A stretch of 31,464 nt of DNA from JBBDSH01 sp040905045 (GCA_040905045.1 JBBDSH010000060.1:1-31464); one strand, 5' to 3'; numbered from the stretch's first letter, positions 17,383-24,853 are shown. The notes: generated from the sequence alone by a model not told the origin. Numbers and translations: made by a program.

Positions 17383-18393
17383 ATGACGATAAAAGCAGGC
17401 ATCAACGGTTACGGTCGCATCGGCAGAAACATCCTGCGGGCCCTGTATGAGTCCGGCCGCACCGATGAAATTCAAATCGTGGCCGTTAACGATTTGGGGG
17501 ACGCGGAAACCAATGCCCACCTGACCCGTTACGACAGCGCCCACGGCAAGTTCCCCGGAACGGTCGAGGTGGACGGGGATAACATGATCGTCAACGGCGA
17601 TCGCATCCGCGTCTTCGCCGAACGCGACCCGGCGAAACTGCCCTGGGGTGAGCTGGATGTGGATGTGGTGATTGAATCCACCGGCCTGTTCACCAGCAAG
17701 GAAAAGGCCGGCGCGCATCTCAAGGGCGGTGCGAAAAAAGTGATCATCTCCGCGCCCGGTGACAAGGACGTGGACGCCACGGTGGTCTACGGCGTCAATC
17801 ATGACGTGCTCAAGTCCTCGGATACCGTCATCTCCAACGCCTCCTGCACCACCAATTGCCTGGCGCCGCTGGTCAAGGTGCTGCACGACGGTATCGGCGT
17901 GGAATCCGGCACCATGACCACCATCCACGCCTATACCAACGATCAGGTCTTGACCGATGTCTTCCATAAGGACCTGCGCCGGGCACGTTCCGCCACCATG
18001 TCCATGATCCCCACCAAGACCGGGGCCGCCGCGGCGGTAGGACTGGTGTTGCCGGAACTGAACGGCAAGCTGGATGGCTACGCCGTGCGTGTACCTACGA
18101 TCAATGTCTCCATGGTGGACCTGAGTTTCATCGCTTCCCGCGATACCAGTGTTGATGAGATCGACAAGCTGATGAAAGCAGCGGCCGACGGGCCGTTAAA
18201 GGGCGTTCTGGCCTATAACGATCTGCCGCTGGTCTCCATCGACTTCAACCACGACCCCGCTTCGTCCACCTACGATGCCTCCCTGACCAAGGTCATCGGC
18301 GGCAAACTGGTGAAGGTGGTGGCCTGGTACGACAACGAATGGGGCTTTTCCAACCGCATGCTGGATGTGACTCTGCAGCTGATGAAGGCGTAA
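17383..18393 (+). CDS. gap: Glyceraldehyde-3-phosphate dehydrogenase
   Basis: A 336-residue type I GAPDH interconverting glyceraldehyde-3-phosphate and 1,3-bisphosphoglycerate. The N-terminal cofactor motif is GINGYGRIGRN (7-17). The catalytic cysteine is C155 in the SNASCTTNCLAP block. The second strand ends NDLGD; an acidic residue there usually favours NAD, but I would not rule out NADP. It follows tkt and is directly followed by pgk, the enzyme that uses its product. Confidence 0.97.
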   Translation: MTIKAGINGYGRIGRNILRALYESGRTDEIQIVAVNDLGDAETNAHLTRYDSAHGKFPGTVEVDGDNMIVNGDRIRVFAERDPAKLPWGELDVDVVIESTGLFTSKEKAGAHLKGGAKKVIISAPGDKDVDATVVYGVNHDVLKSSDTVISNASCTTNCLAPLVKVLHDGIGVESGTMTTIHAYTNDQVLTDVFHKDLRRARSATMSMIPTKTGAAAAVGLVLPELNGKLDGYAVRVPTINVSMVDLSFIASRDTSVDEIDKLMKAAADGPLKGVLAYNDLPLVSIDFNHDPASSTYDASLTKVIGGKLVKVVAWYDNEWGFSNRMLDVTLQLMKA

Positions 18394-18402
18394 GACGGCG
18401 TC

Positions 18403-19590
18403 ATGCCCGTTCGCAATCTCCCGACACTCAAAGATGTCGAGCTGGCCGGCAAAAAAGTCCTGGTCAGGGTGGATTTCAATGTGCCGCTGAAAGACGGCAG
18501 GGTTCAGGACGACACGCGCATGCGCGCCTCCCTGGAAACACTGCATCGGGTTCTGCGCGGCGGCGGCCGTTTGATCCTGATGTCGCACCTGGGCCGGCCG
18601 AAGGAGGGCAGCTTCGATGCCGCCCTGAGCCTGCAGCCGGTGGCCGATCACCTGGCCACGCTCATGAAACGCAAGGTGATCCTGGTCAGCGACTGGAAAG
18701 AAATAGAATTTAATAACAGTGACATCTATCTGCTGGAGAATGTGCGTTTCCTCGAAGGCGAGAAAGCCAACGACGATACACTGGCGGAAAAAATGGCCGC
18801 ACTCTGCGATGTTTATGTCAACGACGCCTTCGCCACGGCTCACCGGGCCCAGGCCTCCACACATGGCGTGGCGAAATACGCACCGGTTGCCTGCGCGGGC
18901 CCCTTGCTGGTTAACGAGATAGAAGCCCTGAGCAGGGCCTTTGAACAGCCGGATCGGCCCATGACCGCCATCGTCGGCGGTTCCAAGGTCTCGACCAAGG
19001 TGACGGTGCTGGAATCGCTGCTGGATAAGGTGGATCAACTGATCCTCGGCGGCGGTATCGCCAATACCTTCCTCAAGGCCGCCGGCTTTCATATCGGCCG
19101 GTCCCTGCACGAGGCTGAATTTCTCGACAAGGCGCGGGAACTGATGGAGCGGGCCCGGCAATCAGGCGGCGAAATACCCCTGCCCGTGGACGTGGTTTGC
19201 GGCAAACAGTTCGATGAAAATACCGAAGCGATCGTCAAAACGGTGGACGCCGTCGAGGAAGACGATCTCATCATGGACGTGGGTCCGGAAACGGCGGCGA
19301 AGTACAAAAACATGCTGGAGAACGCCGGCACCATCATCTGGAACGGCCCCCTGGGTGTGTTCGAATTCGAGCAGTTCAGTCACGGCACCCGGGCGCTGGC
19401 CGAGGCCATCGCCGCAAGCCGGGGATTTTCAGTGGCCGGCGGCGGCGACACCCTGGCCGCCATTGCCGAGTTTGGCATCGCCGATCGCATCTCCTATATC
19501 TCCACCGGCGGCGGCGCCTTCCTGGAATTTCTGGAGGGGAAGACACTGCCGGCGATTGCGATATTGGAGGAAAGGGCGGAAAGTGAATAA
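18403..19590 (+). CDS. pgk: Phosphoglycerate kinase
   Basis: A 395-residue monomeric kinase exchanging phosphate between 1,3-bisphosphoglycerate and ADP. Visible family motifs are KKVLVRVDFNVPL near the N-terminus, LMSHLGRP near 58-65, NDAFATAHRAQAS, and the C-terminal nucleotide region GGGDTLAA with STGGGAFLEFLEG. The start lies 9 bp after the gap stop codon, so the two are co-transcribed; the ribosome-binding site is weak, consistent with coupling. The length is normal. Confidence 0.97.
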   Translation: MPVRNLPTLKDVELAGKKVLVRVDFNVPLKDGRVQDDTRMRASLETLHRVLRGGGRLILMSHLGRPKEGSFDAALSLQPVADHLATLMKRKVILVSDWKEIEFNNSDIYLLENVRFLEGEKANDDTLAEKMAALCDVYVNDAFATAHRAQASTHGVAKYAPVACAGPLLVNEIEALSRAFEQPDRPMTAIVGGSKVSTKVTVLESLLDKVDQLILGGGIANTFLKAAGFHIGRSLHEAEFLDKARELMERARQSGGEIPLPVDVVCGKQFDENTEAIVKTVDAVEEDDLIMDVGPETAAKYKNMLENAGTIIWNGPLGVFEFEQFSHGTRALAEAIAASRGFSVAGGGDTLAAIAEFGIADRISYISTGGGAFLEFLEGKTLPAIAILEERAESE

Positions 19591-19638
19591 CAGAAATAAC
19601 CTCTGATGCCACTTAACTTAATTACACAAATCGAACTG

Positions 19639-19724
19639 GTGGCTTGTGGCTCGTGGCTCGTGGCTCGCAAATCCCGTGCCTCGAATCACGAGCCACGAGC
19701 CACGAGTAACGAGTAACGAGTAAC
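19639..19724. repeat. Heptamer-period inverted repeat, array 2
   Basis: The left arm (19639-19666) is four GTGGCTY units. The right arm (19690-19724) is GAGCCAC twice then GAGTAAC three times, with a 23-bp loop. The arms pair over the GTGGCTC/GAGCCAC units. The right arm ends 4 bp before the pyk start codon and takes the place of a normal ribosome-binding site. Confidence 0.85.
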
Positions 19725-19728
19725 GCGT

Positions 19729-21171
19729 ATGCGCCGTACCAAAATCATCGGCACTCTCGGCCCATCCACCGACAAACCCGGCATGGCCGAAAAACTGTTG
19801 CAGGCCGGTCTGGATCTTTGCCGCATTAACTATTCCCACCAGGATCACGCCTCCCATGAAAAACGCATCCAGGAGATGCGGCGTATCAGCGGAGAGATGG
19901 GCCGGGAAGTGGGCATCATCGCCGATCTACAGGGCCCCAAGATCCGTCTGGAGCGGTTCAGCGGCGGCAAGGCCCTGCTGAAGGAAGGCGGTACCTTCAT
20001 ACTTGATACCGAACTCCCCGCCGGGGCCGGCGATCAGCAGCACGTGGGGGTCACTTACAAGGGTCTTACGCGTGACGTGAAAAAAGGTGATCGGCTGCTG
20101 GTGGACGACGGCCGCATTGTGCTGCAGGTTCGCAAGGTAGGGGGGCACGAGATCAGCTGCAAGGTCGTCACCGGCGGCGAGATATCCAACAGCAAGGGGC
20201 TCAATCTGCAGGGCGGCGGGCTGTCCGCCGACGCCCTGACTGAGAAGGACCTGGAGGATCTGGAACACGCCGTTCGCATGGAAGCGGATTACATCGCCGT
20301 GTCCTTTGTCCGCGGTGCGGAAGATATTCTCAATACCCGCCGCCTGCTGCAACAACGGGGCAGCAATGCCGGCATTATCGCCAAATTGGAACGGGCCGAG
20401 GCCCTGGATAACGCCGAGGAAATCATCGAGGCTGCCGACGGCATTATGATCGCGCGCGGCGATCTGGGCGTCGAAATCGGTGACGCCTCCCTGCCGCCGG
20501 TGCAGAAACGGCTCATCAAGCTGGCACGGGAAATGGATCGGCCGGTGATCACCGCCACGCAAATGATGGAATCCATGATCGATCATCAGATCCCGCTGCG
20601 GGCCGAGGTCTTCGATGTGGCCAACGCCGTTATCGACGGCACCGACGCCGTCATGCTGTCCGGAGAAACCAGCATCGGCATGTTCCCCGACAAGGTGGTC
20701 GAGGCCATGGCGCGCATCTGCGAGGAGACCGAAAAACAGCGTTTTACACAAATCTCCGACCACCGCATCAATCAGCGCTTCGAGCGCATCGACGAGGCCG
20801 TCGCCATGTCGGCCATGTACGCCGCCAATCATATCGGCGCCAAAGCCATTGCCGCCCTGACCGAGACCGGCTCCACCTGCCTGTGGATGTCGCGCATCAG
20901 TTCCGGCATCCCCATATTCGCCTTTACCCGCCACATCGGCACCATGCGCAAGGTGCGGCTCTACCGCGGCGTCTATCCCATCCATTTCGATATCACCCAT
21001 ACCGACGCTCTGGAGGCCAACAAGGAGATTATTCAGGATCTTAAGGGACAGGGCATGGTACAGGACGGCGACTACGTCATTATCACCAAGGGCGATTTGC
21101 AGGGGCTGCACGGCGGCACCAACAACCTGAAGATCGTACAGGTTGGGCAGATGCTTGAGCACACATTATAA
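19729..21171 (+). CDS. pyk: Pyruvate kinase
   Basis: A 480-residue enzyme making pyruvate and ATP from phosphoenolpyruvate and ADP. The opening RRTKIIGTLGPS, the CRINYSH substrate loop (about 31-37), IMIARGDLGVEIG and the TATQMMESM metal site are intact. The C-terminal allosteric domain is present. The start is unusual: the 39 bp before ATG consist almost wholly of GAGCCAC and GAGTAAC units, and no Shine-Dalgarno sequence is visible. A different start inside the gene would remove conserved residues, so I keep 19729. Confidence 0.95.
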   Translation: MRRTKIIGTLGPSTDKPGMAEKLLQAGLDLCRINYSHQDHASHEKRIQEMRRISGEMGREVGIIADLQGPKIRLERFSGGKALLKEGGTFILDTELPAGAGDQQHVGVTYKGLTRDVKKGDRLLVDDGRIVLQVRKVGGHEISCKVVTGGEISNSKGLNLQGGGLSADALTEKDLEDLEHAVRMEADYIAVSFVRGAEDILNTRRLLQQRGSNAGIIAKLERAEALDNAEEIIEAADGIMIARGDLGVEIGDASLPPVQKRLIKLAREMDRPVITATQMMESMIDHQIPLRAEVFDVANAVIDGTDAVMLSGETSIGMFPDKVVEAMARICEETEKQRFTQISDHRINQRFERIDEAVAMSAMYAANHIGAKAIAALTETGSTCLWMSRISSGIPIFAFTRHIGTMRKVRLYRGVYPIHFDITHTDALEANKEIIQDLKGQGMVQDGDYVIITKGDLQGLHGGTNNLKIVQVGQMLEHTL

Positions 21172-21175
21172 TCAT

Positions 21176-21304
21176 GGCTCTTCGGCAAAATTTGTGGGTA
21201 TCTGGAAAGGTAATGGTGGATCTCGCCAAGATCGCCAAGCACGCAAAGGATTCATGGATTTTTACCTCTTTGCGAACTTTGCGCGCTTTGCGAGATACTT
21301 TTGA
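21176..21304 (+). repeat. Dispersed ~130-bp repeat, copy A
   Basis: Copy A begins 5 bp after the pyk stop and matches copy B (29555-29706) along its length in the same orientation, with a large majority of positions identical by eye. It lacks the 23-bp palindrome that interrupts copy B after CTCGCCAAG. It contains many GCGAACTTTGCG-type words and has no coding capacity I believe in. Confidence 0.85.
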
Positions 21305-21382
21305 AAAACCAACTCTGAAAACTGGATTCGATTTCGCCCCCGGCGAATACAAAAAAATCCTGTCCGTCATAGAGTTGGCGAT

Positions 21383-21405
21383 CTCCGGAACAAGTCCGGG
21401 GCAGG
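21383..21405 (-). repeat. 23-bp CCCCGGA/TCCGG palindrome
   Basis: Read on the minus strand this matches 29610-29632 at 22 of 23 positions. The arms CCGGA and TCCGG flank CTTGT. Confidence 0.8.
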
Positions 21406-21503
21406 CATGGCGAGCAGGATAACGCCCACAGATTCTCCTGATGAGCCATAATCATATATAAATCGACCCGCAGACGCACTGGATACGAATCGGAGGAAGA
21501 GAC

Positions 21504-22532
21504 ATGACCGACCTGCAGAAACAGATGGAAGAAACCGCCAGAGCCATGGTCGCCAAAGGCAAGGGCATTCTCGCCATCGACGAGAGCTTGCCGACCATCA
21601 AGAAGCGATTCGACAGCATCAATATCGAATCCAACGAGGAAAACCGCCGCGCCTATCGGGAGCTGCTCATCACCGCACCGGGCGGCGCCGACTACATCAG
21701 CGGCATGATCCTGTTCGACGAAACCATCCGCCAGTCCACCGCCGATGGAACGCCGTTTCCCAACATATTGCAGGATCAGGGCATTCTGCCCGGCATCAAG
21801 GTGGACGCCGGCGCCAAGGAGCTGGCCGGGCATCCCGGTGAGAAAGTCACCGAGGGCCTGGACGGCCTGCGCGACCGGCTTTCCGAATACCGGGAGCTGG
21901 GCGCCCGCTTTGCAAAGTGGCGGGCGGTGATCACCATCGGTGACGGCATCCCTTCCAATGCCTGCATCGAAGCCAATGCCCATGCCCTGGCCCGTTATTC
22001 CGCGCTTTGCCAGGAGGCCGGCATCGTGCCCATTATCGAACCGGAAGTCCTGATGGACGGGGACAACACCATTAACACCTGTTACGACGTTACCCTGAAA
22101 ACACTTAAGAATGTTTTCGATCAGCTTTTCGCACAGAGCGTCACCATGGAACACACGATTCTGAAAACCAATATGGTGATCGCCGGCAAGAAATGCCCGC
22201 AGCAGGCAAGCGTGGATGATGTGGCAAGGATGACGGTTCGCTGCCTGGTCAATGCCGTCCCGGCGGCCCTGCCCGGCATCGTCTTCCTGTCCGGCGGACA
22301 GAGCGCCGAACTGGCCACCCAACATCTGAATGCCATGAATGCCACCTACGACAATCTGCCCTGGCCGCTGAGCTTCTCTTACGGGCGTGCCCTGCAGGAA
22401 CCCGCCCTGAAAACCTGGGCCGGCAATCCCGATAACGTGGAGGCGGCAACCAAGGCCCTGCTGCACAGGGAAAAGTGCAACGGCCTGGCGACACTGGGAC
22501 AGTACAGCGAAGACATGGAAAAGGCCGCCTGA
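21504..22532 (+). CDS. fba: Class I fructose-bisphosphate aldolase
   Basis: A 342-residue eukaryote-type (class I, metal-independent) aldolase that joins or splits triose phosphates at fructose-1,6-bisphosphate. The Schiff-base lysine is K221 in HTILKTNMV. Other active-site parts are GILAIDES (21-28), K139 in AKWR and the acidic IEPEVLMDGD stretch. The length is normal. It follows pyk, ending a run of central carbon genes that could serve glycolysis, gluconeogenesis or the Calvin cycle. The GGAGG ribosome-binding site is 7-8 nt upstream. Confidence 0.96.
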   Translation: MTDLQKQMEETARAMVAKGKGILAIDESLPTIKKRFDSINIESNEENRRAYRELLITAPGGADYISGMILFDETIRQSTADGTPFPNILQDQGILPGIKVDAGAKELAGHPGEKVTEGLDGLRDRLSEYRELGARFAKWRAVITIGDGIPSNACIEANAHALARYSALCQEAGIVPIIEPEVLMDGDNTINTCYDVTLKTLKNVFDQLFAQSVTMEHTILKTNMVIAGKKCPQQASVDDVARMTVRCLVNAVPAALPGIVFLSGGQSAELATQHLNAMNATYDNLPWPLSFSYGRALQEPALKTWAGNPDNVEAATKALLHREKCNGLATLGQYSEDMEKAA

Positions 22533-22542
22533 ACCGGTTGCA

Positions 22543-22839
22543 ATGTCTTCGGATGAAGAAACCGCACTGCCGCGGGAGGCCCAGCAGGCATGGTTCGCTT
22601 ACCGGGCCATGTGCGAGAGCAAACGTGACTATTTCACGCTGCTGAGCGAACTGGATCAGAAGTACAACGACTCCGACGGTTCAGCCAGCGAAGAGGAGAA
22701 TGCGCGCCTGGCGGAACTGCTGGGACGCCATGACGAAAACGTCAAGGCCTTCAACGAAGCCATGGCCGCCATCACCGAACCCGCCGCGCGCCAGGCGCTG
22801 TTAGTAAAGCTTCAAGCGGATAAAGGCAGTGAGGGGTAA
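22543..22839 (+). CDS. Small unknown helical protein downstream of fba
   Basis: A 98-residue acidic protein that I do not recognise. It looks almost wholly helical and lacks signal or membrane segments. The N-terminal half has AWFAYRAMCESKRDYF and the C-terminal half AFNEAMAAITEPAARQALL. It begins 10 bp after fba, so it is probably on the same transcript. The stop codon at 22837-22839 lies inside a heptamer repeat arm, and the last residues (Ser-Glu-Gly) are repeat-encoded, so an ancestral C-terminus may have been replaced. Confidence 0.6.
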   Translation: MSSDEETALPREAQQAWFAYRAMCESKRDYFTLLSELDQKYNDSDGSASEEENARLAELLGRHDENVKAFNEAMAAITEPAARQALLVKLQADKGSEG

Positions 22840-22962
22840 GGAGTAAGGAGTGAGGAGAGTAAAGGCGTTGGGCCTCCCGGCACCCTTTTTCAGAATCTCA
22901 GTCTTTTAATCTGTGCTTGTGGAATCGTTTTTACTCCTTACTCCTCACCCCTCACCCCTCAC
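22829..22962. repeat. Heptamer-period inverted repeat, array 3
   Basis: The left arm (22829-22856) is GTGAGGG, GTAAGGA twice and GTGAGGA. The right arm (22931-22962) is TTACTCC twice, TCACCCC twice and TCAC. The arms pair across a 74-bp loop. The convergent genes on both sides take their stop codons from the arms: TAA at 22837-22839 and, on the minus strand, TGA at 22959-22961. Confidence 0.85.
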
Positions 22963-23861
22963 GCATGCATTTGGCGGCCTTTGCGTTTGGCTTCATACAG
23001 GTCTTCATCGGCGCGCCGGACCACATCGTTAAAATCACTGTCCAACACCCTTACCTGCGCCAGTCCCATACTAACACGCATACCACGACAAAATTCCGGC
23101 GCGTCCTTGTCCCGGGCCAGTTCTTTCTGAAGCCGACGCACGGCACGCAGAGCCTGTTCCTTTTCCGTACCAGGCATGATGACCAGGAATTCATCGCCGC
23201 CAAAGCGGCCGGCCACATCCTGCAGCCGCATGACCCTGTTCAACAGCCCTGAAAACCAGAGCAAAGCCGTATCGCCGCCGTCGTGTCCGTGAGTATCATT
23301 GATCCGCTTGAATTCATCGATATCCAGCATCACCACACTGAACGGCAAGCCCCCGCGAACGAAACCATGGAAGACACGCCGGCCCGATTCATAAAGGTAA
23401 TGTCGATTGTAGATGCCGGTCAGGGCATCCACCATGGCCTTTTCCGTCAGATAATGGTTGCTTTCGGACAGAATCATGAGCTTGTGGAAAATCGTATACC
23501 TTGCATACAGCAGAAGGGTGCTGAACAACAACATACCCGTCAGAAGTTCGCTTCCGTCATACGCCCCGTGTTCCCTGAAGAACAATGCGTAAAGAAGATT
23601 GCAGGCGAGCAGCAGGACTGTGAATTCCATCATCGTCAGGAACAGGCAGTTGAACAATAACGCCAACATCAACACCAGAACGACTTCCGGCACACCGCCG
23701 AGCAACATATAACCGAGAACCGGCAGTGCCAGCAGAAAGGGTATCGTCGATGCAGGGAAATAGCGTTTCCTGAAGGAATTCCGTAACCAATGCCCGTGTT
23801 CCGTTGCGTCAGTGCGCATGTACTTTCCTGGCAACCATTCCCTGATTTCCTGCATTATCAT
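22959..23861 (-). CDS. Membrane-bound GGDEF diguanylate cyclase
   Basis: A 300-residue diguanylate cyclase predicted to make c-di-GMP at the inner membrane. The N-terminal part has about four hydrophobic helices between residues 36 and 122, with no periplasmic sensor domain visible. A GGDEF domain follows from DALTGIYNRHYL (145-156). The active site is an intact GGDEF (221-225), and RLQD (212-215) lies five residues before it, matching the inhibitory I-site. The start at 23861 forms an ATGA overlap with the stop of the YdaS/Cro-like gene, so the two are translationally coupled; an ATG at 23855 is an alternative. The stop codon lies in a heptamer repeat arm. Confidence 0.9.
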   Translation of the reverse strand: MIMQEIREWLPGKYMRTDATEHGHWLRNSFRKRYFPASTIPFLLALPVLGYMLLGGVPEVVLVLMLALLFNCLFLTMMEFTVLLLACNLLYALFFREHGAYDGSELLTGMLLFSTLLLYARYTIFHKLMILSESNHYLTEKAMVDALTGIYNRHYLYESGRRVFHGFVRGGLPFSVVMLDIDEFKRINDTHGHDGGDTALLWFSGLLNRVMRLQDVAGRFGGDEFLVIMPGTEKEQALRAVRRLQKELARDKDAPEFCRGMRVSMGLAQVRVLDSDFNDVVRRADEDLYEAKRKGRQMHA

Positions 23862-24115
23862 TCCACCCCCTTGTCTGATCCTTCTGTTGCTAACTGATTC
23901 CCGAAAACATCCGGCCTGAGGTCGTAACGCGTTACCCTGCCGCCGGTCACCTTCTCCGTTATCTCCACTGCAGCCAGTCTGCACGGGTGCCTGCGCTGGC
24001 CGTTTGCCCAGGAACGAACCGTCACTTCCGAAATCCCGTGGGCATCCGCCAGACACCGGCGAAGCTGCATCCGCTGGCGCCGCGGATGCGATTTGATGAA
24101 TTCACCCAGTTCCAT
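23858..24115 (-). CDS. YdaS/Cro-like DNA-binding protein
   Basis: An 85-residue single-domain helix-turn-helix protein. The pattern ADAHGISEVTVRSWANGQRR followed by VTRYDLRPDVFG is characteristic of the YdaS/Cro group, which act as Cro-type repressors in prophages or as antitoxins. It faces the CI-like repressor gene across a compact operator region, with a consensus -35 and an operator in its promoter. It overlaps the diguanylate cyclase by 4 bp. No partner toxin (YdaT) is present; the cyclase takes that position. The start at 24115 is the only ATG that gives the complete domain; its ribosome-binding site is weak. Confidence 0.82.
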   Translation of the reverse strand: MELGEFIKSHPRRQRMQLRRCLADAHGISEVTVRSWANGQRRHPCRLAAVEITEKVTGGRVTRYDLRPDVFGNQLATEGSDKGVE

Positions 24116-24150
24116 GTGATGCAAGGCCGATCCGAAAACTCGAACACAGA

Positions 24151-24167
24151 AGATACATATCGTATCT
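24151..24167. promoter_or_regulatory. Operator O1
   Basis: A 17-bp palindrome, AGATAC-N5-GTATCT. It overlaps the -10 and spacer of the YdaS-cyclase promoter and should block it when bound. It shares its GATAC-N5-GTATC core with O2 and O3. Confidence 0.8.
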
Positions 24168-24172
24168 ATAAT
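24167..24172 (+). promoter_or_regulatory. Possible -10 box of the CI-like repressor
   Basis: A TATAAT lies between O1 and O2 on the plus strand with no good -35. O2 and O3 lie downstream of it. The alternative TAATAAT at 24203-24209 would give a leaderless message. Confidence 0.35.
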
Positions 24173-24182
24173 GTCAAGTAAC

Positions 24183-24197
24183 GATACATATAGTATC
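24183..24197. promoter_or_regulatory. Operator O2
   Basis: GATAC-ATATA-GTATC, a 15-bp palindrome with the same core as O1 and O3. Its centre is 31 bp from O1 and 27 bp from O3. Its right half also pairs with the left half of O3 (GTATCATT-N6-AATGATAC, 24193-24214). Confidence 0.8.
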
Positions 24198-24208
24198 ATT
24201 GCTAATAA

Positions 24209-24225
24209 TGATACAACATGTATCA
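24209..24225. promoter_or_regulatory. Operator O3
   Basis: TGATAC-AACAT-GTATCA, a perfect 17-bp palindrome. It overlaps the first possible ATG (24218) of the CI-like gene, which is one reason to prefer the later start at 24233. Binding here should repress the CI-like gene. Confidence 0.8.
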
Positions 24226-24232
24226 TTTTCCC

Positions 24233-24853
24233 ATGACTGACTCCTGGATGGAACGCGCCAAGATGCTCATGCAAACCCGGGGGATTTCCCAGGAGAGCCT
24301 GGCGTCTTCCCTGTCCTGTACGCGCGGGGCGGTCGGTCATTATCTCAGCGGGCGCCGTACCCCCTCGCTGGAACAACTGCAACGGCTTGCCGAAGCCCTC
24401 GAAACGGATCCGGCCTGGCTGGTCTTCGGCACAGGCAATACCGGCGTAGGCGATACCGGCGCGGTCTATACAAATGCCGGCAATACCCTCCCCCTGGCGG
24501 CTGAAATACATCCCCGTGGAACCCGTAATCGCCGCGCTTCCCTGAGCCCGCCGGCAACAACTACCGATTGTTATGCCGTGTTAATCAATATCAACGACTA
24601 TGAACCGCGCATCCATGCCGGCGAAGCGCTCCTCATTCAACCCGTCAACGAACCGGCGGCCGGCGATGAAGTCATCATTTACTACAGGGATAAAAGCATC
24701 AAGCTGCATACTTTCCTGAAGGCGGACGAAGATCACATCATCATTGACAGCATTGTCGGCGAAAAGCAGGTACGGTCACTGGCTAAAAGCGACTGCAAAC
24801 TGATACATAAAGTCGCCGCCATCTTTCGCCCGACGGATCCTTTAAAAGTGTAA
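24233..24853 (+). CDS. CI/LexA-like repressor lacking the autocleavage serine
   Basis: A 206-residue repressor. The N-terminal helix-turn-helix (about 5-60) has GISQESLASSLSCTRGAVGHYLSGRRTPS. A Gly/Thr-rich linker (about 66-90) leads to a C-terminal S24-like domain (about 112-195) with HAGEALLIQPVNEPAAGDEVII. In CI/LexA proteins the serine of the E-G-N-S-M block is the nucleophile; here the aligned stretch reads ININD (118-122) with no serine, while K157 sits where the base lysine should be. RecA-stimulated self-cleavage is therefore unlikely. The start at 24233 gives MTDSWMERAK; 24218 lies inside operator O3. It has no clear ribosome-binding site, as in leaderless cI messages. Confidence 0.85.
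   Translation: MTDSWMERAKMLMQTRGISQESLASSLSCTRGAVGHYLSGRRTPSLEQLQRLAEALETDPAWLVFGTGNTGVGDTGAVYTNAGNTLPLAAEIHPRGTRNRRASLSPPATTTDCYAVLININDYEPRIHAGEALLIQPVNEPAAGDEVIIYYRDKSIKLHTFLKADEDHIIIDSIVGEKQVRSLAKSDCKLIHKVAAIFRPTDPLKV

Larger units (their letters stand above)
21172..21503. other. Intergenic region between pyk and fba
   Basis: This 332-bp gap holds copy A of the dispersed repeat, a CCCGGA palindrome, and then the fba leader. GGAGG at 21493-21497 is a good ribosome-binding site for fba. A short TGATGAGCCATAAT stretch near 21439 matches the sequence just after copy B, suggesting that the part between was inserted into copy A. Confidence 0.6.
24150..24177 (-). promoter_or_regulatory. Promoter of the YdaS-cyclase pair
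   Basis: On the minus strand a perfect -35 TTGACA (24172-24177) is followed after 16 bp by TATCTT (24150-24155) as the -10. Operator O1 fills the space between them. The start of transcription would be about 28 nt before the YdaS start codon. Confidence 0.65.

Noticed and set aside
21172..21503. Small plus-strand frame of 82 codons starting at 21174
   Set aside because: It lies almost wholly within the dispersed repeat and a palindrome, with no ribosome-binding site.
23862..24056. Longer diguanylate cyclase start at 24056
   Set aside because: The extension overlaps most of the YdaS/Cro-like gene in another frame, and the ATG at 23861 gives a typical ATGA coupled start.
23858..24115. YdaS as antitoxin of a toxin-antitoxin pair
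   Set aside because: The co-transcribed partner is a full diguanylate cyclase, not a YdaT-type toxin, and the opposing gene is a CI-like repressor, which fits a Cro role better.
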